Source of the DNA: Clostridiales bacterium UBA4080
GTDB taxonomy: Bacteria; Bacillota; Clostridia; Lachnospirales; Vallitaleaceae
NCBI GenBank assembly: GCA_002381865.1
Contig: DFYO01000010.1
Location: 1 to 19,523, forward strand
Direction of reading: 5' to 3'
DNA length: 19,523 nucleotides
The first letter of the stretch is position 1. Each line of letters starts with the position of its first letter. Shown in pieces: positions 1-7,408 of this stretch. The notes beneath the pieces are model-generated. The model was not told the origin of the DNA. It made no database searches and worked only from the letters and a program-made list of their open reading frames with translations. The position numbers and the translations under genes are program-made.

Positions 1-64
1 GACATTTTCAAAAATGGTTGACATACTAAAATTGCTTTTTTATTTTTCTTAAAAGCTCATTACT

Positions 65-799
65 CTAACTCATCTTAAATGCTGGCATTGGATTAAGCTT
101 ATGCAGGTTCATTTTATACATTCTGTCTATTTTTTCTTTGATTTTTTCATCTTCACATATACCTTCTCGAATATATCTATCAAGCACCTCATATGTAAAC
201 CCCAGATTATCTTCATCTGTTTTCCCACATAATCCGTCAATCGGTGTTTTATCTACAAACATAGAAGGCAGTCCCAGCTCACGTCCAATAGCCTTAACCT
301 CAGCTACAGTCAAATGTGAAAGCGGGCTAAAATCTCCAGCACCATCTCCGTATTTGGTAGCATATCCCACCCAGTCTTCGCTTAGATTACATGTATTTGC
401 AACTCTTCCTCCCACAACTCCTGATACAGCATATAAAACTGTCATTCGAACACGTGCAGGTGTATTAAATACAGCTATATCATTTAATTCAAGTGAAGCT
501 TTCTCAATTTCTGTGTAAAGTTCATTGACCGTATTTTTAATATTTATTTCAACATTAGGTATATCTAAAAACTTACAAAGCTCCCTTGATACATCAATGT
601 CATGTTGCACACCCTGAGGCATTCGTACACCAAGAACTCGCTCTTTACCTAAAGCCTCTGCGCAAAGAGCTGCAACAACCGAACTATCTTTCCCTCCGCT
701 AATACCGATAATTGCCTTTGTAGCAGGTGTAGCATTTTCATTAAAGTAGTTTTTTATCCACTCAACTAATTCATTTTTTGTTTTTTTTGAATCAAACAT
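65..799 (-). CDS. nadE: NH3-dependent NAD+ synthetase
   Basis: This enzyme catalyses the last step of NAD synthesis, ATP-dependent amidation of nicotinate adenine dinucleotide, in the cytoplasm. The 244-residue protein shows the PP-loop ATP pyrophosphatase signature SGGKDSS at residues 34-40. It also has the family segment NTCNLSEDWVGYATKYGDGA at about 136-155 and the TDEDNLGF substrate-loop motif at about 194-201. No N-terminal glutaminase domain is present, so the enzyme should use free ammonia; the length fits this short class. The ATG at 797-799 is preceded by an AGGAGC ribosome binding site. The gene lies 11 bp after the nicotinamidase-like gene, so the two almost certainly form one transcript and a nicotinamide salvage module. 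The assignment is based on clear motifs. Confidence 0.96.
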   Translation of the reverse strand: MFDSKKTKNELVEWIKNYFNENATPATKAIIGISGGKDSSVVAALCAEALGKERVLGVRMPQGVQHDIDVSRELCKFLDIPNVEINIKNTVNELYTEIEKASLELNDIAVFNTPARVRMTVLYAVSGVVGGRVANTCNLSEDWVGYATKYGDGAGDFSPLSHLTVAEVKAIGRELGLPSMFVDKTPIDGLCGKTDEDNLGFTYEVLDRYIREGICEDEKIKEKIDRMYKMNLHKLNPMPAFKMS

Positions 800-810
800 A
801 TTCTTTGCTC

Positions 811-1335
811 CTATTCGTTAACAATATTTACTTGACACATTTTCATAGTCAATAATGCCGCTTTGTGACTTTCTTTAGTTACTCCTGCACAGCATAACGC
901 ATCAACAGTAAGCTTCTTTTCAGGGAAACGCGCTTTAAATATAAGTGCATTTGAAACAACACAAATATCTGTACAAAGACCGCAAATCTCAATTTCATCA
1001 AAATCAACTGAAATTGCTGCAATATGATCTGCAAGCTCAATTGAACCAAAGGCAGTTTTGTCAAAAACCTCAAATTCCGATGAATCTAACTCTCTTGCTA
1101 TTTCATGTCCCTCTGTTCCTATAACACAATGTTCTACGGGCAAATACTTGCCTTCCTGTGTTTTAAGATAATCTTTGTTATGAGTATCTCTTGTAAAGAT
1201 TATTTTATTATTTGCTTTTTTATAATCTTCAATTTTCGTCTTTACTGCAGGCACAATTGCTTTTGCCTCTGATGAGCCAAGTGTTCCTGTAATAAAATCA
1301 TTTTGCATATCAACAACCACAAGAATTTTTTTCAT
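811..1335 (-). CDS. pncA: Isochorismatase-family cysteine hydrolase, probable nicotinamidase
   Basis: This 174-residue cysteine hydrolase probably deamidates nicotinamide to nicotinate. In the chosen frame the Asp-Lys-Cys triad is visible: Asp9 in VVDMQNDF, Lys93 in FDKTAF, and Cys125 in GLCTDICV. Asp50, His52 (RDTH) and His69 (EHCVIGTEG) match the metal site of nicotinamidases rather than plain isochorismatases. An upstream in-frame ATG at 1362 would add nine residues. However, the GGAGGA ribosome binding site sits just before the ATG at 1335, and the extra codons would cover it, so 1335 is preferred. It is first in a two-gene unit with NAD synthetase, which supports the nicotinamidase reading by inference. 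Another small amide or isochorismate-like substrate cannot be excluded. Confidence 0.88.
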   Translation of the reverse strand: MKKILVVVDMQNDFITGTLGSSEAKAIVPAVKTKIEDYKKANNKIIFTRDTHNKDYLKTQEGKYLPVEHCVIGTEGHEIARELDSSEFEVFDKTAFGSIELADHIAAISVDFDEIEICGLCTDICVVSNALIFKARFPEKKLTVDALCCAGVTKESHKAALLTMKMCQVNIVNE

Positions 1336-1405
1336 ACTATGTCCTCCTTCTTCTTTTTTCAAACTCTTCTAAGCAAACCCTTCATTTGTTTTTTTTATTA
1401 TTCTC

Positions 1406-1434
1406 ATCGTATTAATATCTTGCTGGTTTGTCAA
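1406..1434 (-). promoter_or_regulatory. Sigma-A-type promoter for the pncA-nadE unit
   Basis: On the minus strand TTGACA (1429-1434) is followed after exactly 17 bp by TACGAT (1406-1411). This matches the housekeeping -35/-10 pattern, about 70 bp upstream of the nicotinamidase start. No operator or riboswitch-like structure was recognised in the short leader. Confidence 0.7.
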
Positions 1435-1475
1435 TAGTTAAGCTTTATTTTTGTTAGCCTTAATTTTTTGCAAGA

Positions 1476-2093
1476 TTAAGGTTTCTGTTTTTTCACCTTA
1501 TCTAATATTTTTTTAAAACTTGCTTTTTGCACAACAAACTCTATTGTTCTGACTGCATCTGCAGGGTTAAAATATATTCTTTCAATACTTTCACCAATTG
1601 ATTTATCTCCCAAAATCTCAAGCTTTATTCCTCTTTTAATATTTGCACGGTGCTTTTCAAAAAAAATATATTCATTGGCACTAGCACTTATATCTGTCCC
1701 TCCAATAGCAGTTAACAGATTTTTATATTCTGTTTTATTATTAAACCAATTTTTTAACGCTGTATATAAAAACTCTTCATTTTCATCTTGATAATATAAT
1801 CCATCCATAATCCTTTTTTCATAATTAATTCCTTCTTTTTCGAGAATAATACTATCCATTCCTGAATTACCTGCTCCCAAAATGCACACGCTATCATGTA
1901 GAGCAAGAACAACTGTTATAAACACCATAATTATAACCAGCGTAATAGGAAATACAAGACTAGCTTCTATTGAAATACTCCCTCTAATCTTACTTATTTC
2001 ATCTTTTGACAAACTATCCTTTATTATATAAAAACCATTATTATTATGCTCAACAAGTCTATTCGAACAGAAATCCATCTTTAAAAACCCCAT
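1476..2093 (-). CDS. TadE-like pseudopilin, small
   Basis: This is a 205-residue membrane-anchored protein of the TadE/TadG type. A 38-residue polar, basic leader ends in a prepilin-type processing site, RG|SISIEASLVFP, with Gly38 at -1 and Glu43 at +5. A single hydrophobic stretch (about 44-66) follows, then a soluble domain with no recognised motif. In Tad systems such proteins are cleaved by a prepilin peptidase and act as minor pilins or assembly factors; the peptidase gene lies directly upstream in the same operon. The ATG at 2093 has a close AGGAGGG site. An ATG five codons later is possible but has no site of its own. It is the last gene of the block. The exact role is inferred. Confidence 0.75.
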   Translation of the reverse strand: MGFLKMDFCSNRLVEHNNNGFYIIKDSLSKDEISKIRGSISIEASLVFPITLVIIMVFITVVLALHDSVCILGAGNSGMDSIILEKEGINYEKRIMDGLYYQDENEEFLYTALKNWFNNKTEYKNLLTAIGGTDISASANEYIFFEKHRANIKRGIKLEILGDKSIGESIERIYFNPADAVRTIEFVVQKASFKKILDKVKKQKP

Positions 2094-2155
2094 AATTCCC
2101 TCCTGTATATAATTCTTTTTTCTATAATATTTTATCCTTCTATTTATCTGATTTT

Positions 2156-2761
2156 TTATAAAAATTCTGTTATTACAAAAGCCAGCAGTACAAACGGAAC
2201 AAACGGCAGCTCCATTTTTCTATTTGCCTTTTTTATTCCAAATAATACTATTCCTATAACACCTGTAATAAAAATTGTAACCAATAATATTAGTATAGTT
2301 TTTTCCGCTCCCTGCATAAAACCTAAAAACAAAAAAACAATTGCATCACCCATTCCTATCCCTCCCTTAGAAACATAGCTAGTTAATGAAAGTAATACTG
2401 CTGCTACTATACCAGTTAATATCAACTCAGCAATTCTGTTTTGCGGTTCAAAACATATAAGAATAATGCTAATAGCTATTGCAAAGCTCAATATTCTTCT
2501 TGGAAGCAGCTTTTCATCTAGGTCGTGGAATGTAAGTAGGAACAAAAGATACATACTCCAAAAAACTTTAGCAATATACAAACTGTCATTTTCCCCAATA
2601 ATATTATAAAAAACAACTCCTGCCAAAACCAATGTCATAAACAAAATACAAACAAGTGTTGTAGTATTCCTCAATTTAATTCTGTATTTTAAATATATAA
2701 ATGTAATTACACTTAACAAAAGCATACCTCCTGCAATAAAGAACATTTTTATCTCCTGCAT
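2156..2761 (-). CDS. Type IV prepilin peptidase (A24 family), short form
   Basis: This polytopic membrane aspartyl protease removes the short leader from prepilins and TadE-like proteins. Of its 201 residues most lie in about six or seven hydrophobic segments. The catalytic aspartates are Asp80, in FHDLDEKLLP seven residues before the conserved proline, and Asp139 in the GMGDA motif. The N-terminal cysteine-rich methyltransferase domain of PilD is absent, as is usual for Tad/CpaA-type peptidases. Two starts are plausible: the ATG at 2761, behind a G-rich AAGGGGGG site, and the ATG at 2746 (codon 6), with a good AGGAG six bases upstream. Likely substrates are the two TadE-like products on either side of it in the operon. 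Confidence 0.88.
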   Translation of the reverse strand: MQEIKMFFIAGGMLLLSVITFIYLKYRIKLRNTTTLVCILFMTLVLAGVVFYNIIGENDSLYIAKVFWSMYLLFLLTFHDLDEKLLPRRILSFAIAISIILICFEPQNRIAELILTGIVAAVLLSLTSYVSKGGIGMGDAIVFLFLGFMQGAEKTILILLVTIFITGVIGIVLFGIKKANRKMELPFVPFVLLAFVITEFL

Positions 2762-2803
2762 TTATAAACCCCCCTTATATTTATTATTTTTGCTTTAGTA
2801 TAT

Positions 2804-4021
2804 TTATCTTCCGCATTTACTGCATGGAGTGTAGCCTTTTTCCAATGCCTCTTCAAGCTCTATTGACATAATATCTCTATAAATTGTTCTGCATTGATTG
2901 CTTACATGAAAAATATCAGAGTCTTGAGTTGAAAACACAATTGTATTATGGTCTAATGTTCTTTTTTCTCTGGCACAAACCTCGCATATAGCTTTTTTAT
3001 TCTTCACTTCCTGATACTTAACTGGTAAAATTTTTACATCAATATATCTACAGCTTTTTGAATTATGATATTTGATTCCTGTCCTGGTAATATATACAAT
3101 ATTCTCTTCCTCCTCTTTCTCTCCTGACCTGTTGAGTCTGGCTTTAAAATTACCATCCCCTGTATAGGCTCTGACCTTTACCTCCTGTTTAACGAAAAAC
3201 GGCTTAAGCACTTTATTCATTAATGGAATTTCAATTTCATATATAGCCACAAGCTTAATATCATCTTTAACAATAAATTCCGATTTTGAATAATTAATAC
3301 CTTTTTTCCCATTAACAATTCCCCACTGTTCGAATTCCTCCTCCTTAATACTATTATTCATCATAGCCCTGGCAATACTTGCTCCTGCATAATCTTTTAC
3401 AAGTTGCATAGCTTTGTCTTTTCCCACTTGAAAAATCAAGCCCTCTGAATCCTCTGTTGTTTGCTTAATAAAGTCAATAATTTCTAGCAAAGCATTTGCT
3501 GATTGTATGGTTTTTTGAGAAATTAATCCTTTCTGTTGATTTTTTTCATCACTAAGCTGGATTATTTTTTCACTAAAAGCTGTATTTGCATTTGTTTGTT
3601 TTTTCTTATCTTTTATTCCTAGCCCTTCCTCCCTTTTATTATCTGTATCATTATTTATTTGAAACTCAACTAGCCCCGCTATTAAATCCCATTCTTTTAA
3701 CGCATTATCCTTTGATTGATAATCAATGTCTATCACATCGCACAAAAACCCTTCAATTTCATCTAATACACCAAGATATGTAATCGCATAGGCACCTGTT
3801 GACATCTGCCTTGCAACCTCTGTCATTGCTGCTTCAATTTTTTCTTCTATATAGATTATCTTTATTAAAAAGCTAGCAGCAAACAACGCAAATAAAAATA
3901 TAGGCAGTACTATTGCCGCTTCAATAGAAAGTGACCCTCTCGTTTTTCCTTTTATTTTAATTTTAAATCGTTTTAAGGAATCAGCACTATATAAAATTAT
4001 ATTTTTGTATATTCTTTTCAT
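2804..4021 (-). CDS. TadE-like pseudopilin with tandem C-terminal Ada-like zinc modules
   Basis: From the ATG at 4021 the protein has 405 residues. A basic leader ends in TRG|SLSIEAAIVLP (Gly29 at -1, Glu34 at +5), a prepilin-type cleavage site followed by one membrane helix (about 35-56). The middle is soluble and charged. The C-terminus holds two copies of a cysteine/histidine module: His319, Cys324, Cys346, Cys349, then His372, Cys377, Cys400, Cys403. Each begins like YHxxxxCR and ends in CxxC, resembling Ada-type zinc-binding repeats. The ATG at 4078 lacks a ribosome binding site and overlaps the upstream gene. The ATG at 4021 has AGGATGG and starts 16 bases after the upstream stop. Zinc binding is inferred from residue spacing only. 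Confidence 0.75.
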   Translation of the reverse strand: MKRIYKNIILYSADSLKRFKIKIKGKTRGSLSIEAAIVLPIFLFALFAASFLIKIIYIEEKIEAAMTEVARQMSTGAYAITYLGVLDEIEGFLCDVIDIDYQSKDNALKEWDLIAGLVEFQINNDTDNKREEGLGIKDKKKQTNANTAFSEKIIQLSDEKNQQKGLISQKTIQSANALLEIIDFIKQTTEDSEGLIFQVGKDKAMQLVKDYAGASIARAMMNNSIKEEEFEQWGIVNGKKGINYSKSEFIVKDDIKLVAIYEIEIPLMNKVLKPFFVKQEVKVRAYTGDGNFKARLNRSGEKEEEENIVYITRTGIKYHNSKSCRYIDVKILPVKYQEVKNKKAICEVCAREKRTLDHNTIVFSTQDSDIFHVSNQCRTIYRDIMSIELEEALEKGYTPCSKCGR

Positions 4022-4037
4022 ACTAATAATTACCATC

Positions 4038-6575
4038 CTAATAAGAAAGAATAAGCTTATTAGTAAGCCTATACTCATTATTATTTTTTAGCTTTTGAGG
4101 CATAAAGGGCAATGAAAAAAATAGATATTTTATATGTCCTTCGGATTTAACCTCAAGAGCGGAGGATAGCTCAGATAAATAAATATCTTCACCTCTTTCT
4201 TTTTCAATATTCAGTTGTGCTAAATCAAGTATTCTTAAAAGCTTTTCTTCTTCTCCTGCTATACCTGCTAACAATAGTATCTTTAAATACTCGTGATAGG
4301 ACAATGACGGTGTATATTCTTTTTTAGTATCCTCTGTTACTGTGTTCTTAATTTTTCCAAAAATATCCGTAGAAAAGCTATCTCCATCCTTAAAAACGGG
4401 AACACTCTTATTGTTTAACAACAATTTGATATCCTCTGCTGATTCTATAGCTGCCCAAGCAAGTGTTAATAAGGCAATTATAACAATGCTTCCAATCCCA
4501 AGACTCCACCATCCTGCCATTGAATTTGCCATATTAGTTATTATATTCATTTTGTCATTATCCATCAAAATAGATAGGCTGTTCATCGCAACTCTTATTG
4601 AAAAAATTATTCCAAGTACCCCTGCCAGATTCATTTCATCGACTGGGTTACCTAGCAATATATATTCTATTTCATACTTTAATTTATGCTCTGACTTAGA
4701 GAACCCTGCCAAAGTCATGTCTTCTTCTTCAGCACTGCACGCATCTCTAAACATTCCTGCTATATACTCGTTGACATATATTTCATTTCTTAGCTCGCAT
4801 AAACCTTGCTCAATAGCATCTGAAATACCCGTTAGCTTTTTTAAAATTTTTGAATTTTCCTCAATACTTATATTCTCTAATTTACTTGTCTCTTGCTTTA
4901 AAGATTTAATAGCATTTGATGGCAATCGCTCTTTATCAATAAGCAGTCCCTCTTTTTCAGTTAAAAACGAGGGCAAAATTGATTCTGCATTTGCTATTAC
5001 AGTATCAAGAAGAAGACTATCATCTTTATTTACTGAAGGATATTTAAAATACAATTTTCTGCTGTATCCATTCATTTTTTCCTCAATAATATCTATCTCT
5101 TTGCAAGCAGTATTAATCAAAATCGCCTTTTCCTCTTTATAGTTTTCCTTGAAAGTCTTAGAAAAATATGTAAAAAATTGATTTCTGTTATTTTTTTCTA
5201 CAATATTAGTAAACCAATTTGAGTAAATTCCCTGCCTGAAAGCATATAAGCATTCAATATTTTTTGAAACACTGCTTAATACCTCTTCATTATTGGTAAT
5301 AGTCTGCTTCATTTTTAAGATGTCGTTAACCATTTCCATTTCCCCTGAACTATTTATTGCTAGTAATTTCTCGTATTCTACAATTTCCTTTGCAACCTCA
5401 GTACATGCCTGCTGAACATATTTGCCTTCTTTGTTTTCTAACTCTAACTTAAACATATCAATCTTATCAGCAATAATTTTTGATTTTTCTTCAATCAATT
5501 CAATCTCTTTTACAGCTTCAGCAGCAATACTTTTATAACTCATCTCAAGATTGCTTCCATCCTTATATAATAATTGCAGCTCAGGCAGAAATGTCTTGTA
5601 AATCCATCCATCCATTTCTTCAAAGCTGATAATCTCAATAAGCATTTCCTTTTCAAGTGTTTTTATTTCATTTTTTCTCTTGGATATCTTTTTCTTAATG
5701 CTTCTTGATTTTTCTGTATAGCTTTCGCTTTCTCTAGATAATCCTGCCAGTCTTTTTTTTAGCTCAGTAATATCTTTCTGCGCTTCGATTATTTTAAGAT
5801 ATTTAAAATACCCTGCTCTTATGCAATCCTCCTGATCTGATAAACATTTTTTGTATTTATTGATATCTCTGTCTAAATCCCATATATTATTATTAAGCTG
5901 CTCTCTAAGAGCAGTATCCGGTATTTCATTTTCGTGGTAGAGTTTAACCTCTTTGCCTTCTACGAAAATCTTCTTCAAATACCTTTCATAAAGCTTTGCC
6001 TTATTATTTTTTAATTGGAGTAAGCTTTTCTGATCATTTATAATAATTCCTTCGATATACCCTTGTAATTTGATAAAACAATCTTCAATACCATCTATTT
6101 CAGAAACTATCTTGTTTTTATTATCAATTATTTCTGAAGTTTTTGCCCCTTTCGCAAAGATTTCATACTTATCCAGAAACGGTTCAATCGCTAGAAACGG
6201 AGCTCTTAGCTTCATATATTCTAATATTTGCAGTTTTATATAGGTTGGATTGTTTATCGTATAGGTTTTGATTAAACTTACACTCTGCGTATCATGATTA
6301 GTAAGAGAACTGTTGGCAGGTTTCATATACTCAAGTATTTCCTGCTCTGTTGCAGAAATATCCGTAAAATCTCTTCCGAATATTCCATATTGATTTTGAA
6401 GTTGAGAATTATATGCCCCCAGCATAGAATGAGCCCCAATTAATAACCGTCGCTCTGCCTGACCTTTTGCAATCTGAATTCTTGTAAAATCTATTATGGT
6501 ACACGTAAATACAATTAGTATCATAAAAATACTACATAAGAAAATAGAAACCGAAGCCTTTTCTTTATTTTTCAT
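4038..6575 (-). CDS. DUF5702-type membrane protein of a Tad-like pilus locus
   Basis: This is an 845-residue protein with one N-terminal membrane segment (about 9-30, SVSIFLCSIFMILIVFTC). A region typical of DUF5702/TadG-like proteins follows (AERRLLIGAHSMLGAYNSQL, then QYGIFGRDF). The centre is long, lysine/glutamate-rich and probably coiled coil. A second hydrophobic helix lies near 688-711, followed by a roughly 130-residue tail containing SYHEYLKILLLAG. Such proteins accompany TadE-like pseudopilins in Clostridia, but their biochemical role is not established. An upstream in-frame ATG at 6737 would add 54 polar residues before the membrane helix. The ATG at 6575 directly follows a GGGGGG ribosome-binding tract and a promoter at 6619-6648, so it is preferred. 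It is the first gene of the pilus block. Confidence 0.75.
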   Translation of the reverse strand: MKNKEKASVSIFLCSIFMILIVFTCTIIDFTRIQIAKGQAERRLLIGAHSMLGAYNSQLQNQYGIFGRDFTDISATEQEILEYMKPANSSLTNHDTQSVSLIKTYTINNPTYIKLQILEYMKLRAPFLAIEPFLDKYEIFAKGAKTSEIIDNKNKIVSEIDGIEDCFIKLQGYIEGIIINDQKSLLQLKNNKAKLYERYLKKIFVEGKEVKLYHENEIPDTALREQLNNNIWDLDRDINKYKKCLSDQEDCIRAGYFKYLKIIEAQKDITELKKRLAGLSRESESYTEKSRSIKKKISKRKNEIKTLEKEMLIEIISFEEMDGWIYKTFLPELQLLYKDGSNLEMSYKSIAAEAVKEIELIEEKSKIIADKIDMFKLELENKEGKYVQQACTEVAKEIVEYEKLLAINSSGEMEMVNDILKMKQTITNNEEVLSSVSKNIECLYAFRQGIYSNWFTNIVEKNNRNQFFTYFSKTFKENYKEEKAILINTACKEIDIIEEKMNGYSRKLYFKYPSVNKDDSLLLDTVIANAESILPSFLTEKEGLLIDKERLPSNAIKSLKQETSKLENISIEENSKILKKLTGISDAIEQGLCELRNEIYVNEYIAGMFRDACSAEEEDMTLAGFSKSEHKLKYEIEYILLGNPVDEMNLAGVLGIIFSIRVAMNSLSILMDNDKMNIITNMANSMAGWWSLGIGSIVIIALLTLAWAAIESAEDIKLLLNNKSVPVFKDGDSFSTDIFGKIKNTVTEDTKKEYTPSLSYHEYLKILLLAGIAGEEEKLLRILDLAQLNIEKERGEDIYLSELSSALEVKSEGHIKYLFFSLPFMPQKLKNNNEYRLTNKLILSY

Positions 6576-6618
6576 ATAATCCCCCCAGATTTGAAAAACA
6601 GAGTTTTCTTTTTCTTTA

Positions 6619-6648
6619 ATTATAAATAAATACTTTTTCAGTTGTCCA
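6619..6648 (-). promoter_or_regulatory. Sigma-A-type promoter for the pilus gene block
   Basis: On the minus strand TGGACA (6643-6648) and a perfect TATAAT (6619-6624) are separated by 18 bp. The pair lies about 40 bases upstream of the DUF5702 gene start at 6575, which also argues against translation beginning at 6737. Confidence 0.55.
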
Positions 6649-6752
6649 TTCTTTTTTATCGTATAATTTCTTTGTTTTTTATGCCTATTTTTAGTATTTT
6701 GACATAATATCCATATAAATAAGCTGTTTCTTAACAAATTGAATTTTACTTC

Positions 6753-6796
6753 TATTAAAAGAAGCTGTTACCTCTCTAATCAAGGCAACAGCTTTT
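6753..6796 (-). terminator. Terminator after folA
   Basis: On the minus strand an AGCTGTT/AACAGCT stem (6787-6793 with 6763-6769) is extended by AGG/CCT with one mismatch and followed by TTCTTTT. It lies about 10 bases after the folA stop and separates the nucleotide operon from the pilus block. Confidence 0.65.
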
Positions 6797-6807
6797 ATAA
6801 AAACCAT

Positions 6808-7374
6808 TTAATATATTGGGTAAAAACATGTAATATTAGCATATACTTCTATAATATAGCCATTTAAAAATAAAAATTTCAGAATATCTTTATTTTTGTA
6901 TTTTGTGAAAACAAAATTTGTACCCTTAAATTCCATGGTCTGGCTTTCCCATGTTTTTTCCCATTGTGACATTTCATCAATTGACATCAAATACTTATCT
7001 GCCTGAAATTCCTTATTAATATAAGTTATATAACCATATTCACAATAAGGTATTAATTGCTTATAAATACTTTCTCCTCCAGCAACAAAAATGTCTTCGG
7101 AGTTATATTGCTTAAGTCTTTCAAACAACTCAGAAAGGCTATGCACTACAATAGCTTCATTATTACTATAGTCCGTTTTTGTTGTAATTACAATTGTAGT
7201 TCTGCCTGGCAAGGGTTTCTTGTTCGGTAGACTTTCTAAGGTTTCTCTTCCCATAACAAGAATTTTTCCCCAAGTTGTATTTTTGAAGAACTTTAAATCC
7301 TCAGGCAAATGTATCAACAGATTGTTTTTATTGCCTATTCCATTATTTTTATCAAGCGCTACAATAAAGTTCAT
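6808..7374 (-). CDS. folA: Dihydrofolate reductase, with C-terminal extension
   Basis: This enzyme reduces dihydrofolate to tetrahydrofolate with NADPH, recycling the cofactor oxidised by thymidylate synthase. Recognisable elements are the N-terminal strand IVALDKNNGIG, the catalytic acid Asp26 in HLPEDLKFFK, VMGRETLESL (about 40-49), PLPGRTTIV, and the NADPH-binding AGGESIYKQLIP (about 117-128). A family-typical end would be near FVFTKYKNK at about residue 163. This protein continues for about 25 more, mostly hydrophobic and aromatic residues, giving 188. The ATG has a GGTGGTGA site. It is 34 bp downstream of thyA and last in the operon. The assignment is firm; the tail is unexplained. Confidence 0.95.
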   Translation of the reverse strand: MNFIVALDKNNGIGNKNNLLIHLPEDLKFFKNTTWGKILVMGRETLESLPNKKPLPGRTTIVITTKTDYSNNEAIVVHSLSELFERLKQYNSEDIFVAGGESIYKQLIPYCEYGYITYINKEFQADKYLMSIDEMSQWEKTWESQTMEFKGTNFVFTKYKNKDILKFLFLNGYIIEVYANITCFYPIY

Positions 7375-7408
7375 TATACTTCACCACCTGTTTAGTACTT
7401 CTAGCAAG

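Noticed and set aside
35..56. GCTTTT/AAAAGC hairpin as nadE terminator
   Set aside because: The stem is short, AT-rich and poorly stable, and the following T-run is brief, so the support is too weak to annotate.
1372..1407. Twelve-codon leader peptide upstream of the nicotinamidase gene
   Set aside because: Its ATG overlaps the -10 element of the promoter and so lies upstream of the expected transcript start.
1458..1481. CCTTAAT/ATTAAGG inverted repeat as terminator of the pilus block
   Set aside because: The stem is AT-rich with a 10-base loop, and no T-run follows it on the minus strand. The T-rich side is on the plus strand, where no gene ends.
4342..5142. Long plus-strand reading frame (266 codons) within the DUF5702 gene
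   Set aside because: It is antisense to a well-supported coding region with its own promoter and ribosome binding site, has no family motif, and shows the Ser/Phe/Ile-rich composition expected from the complement of Lys/Glu-rich codons.
6576..6737. N-terminal extension of the DUF5702 protein from an ATG at 6737
   Set aside because: It would place 54 polar residues before the membrane segment, run through the promoter at 6619-6648, and ignore the G-rich ribosome binding tract directly before the ATG at 6575.
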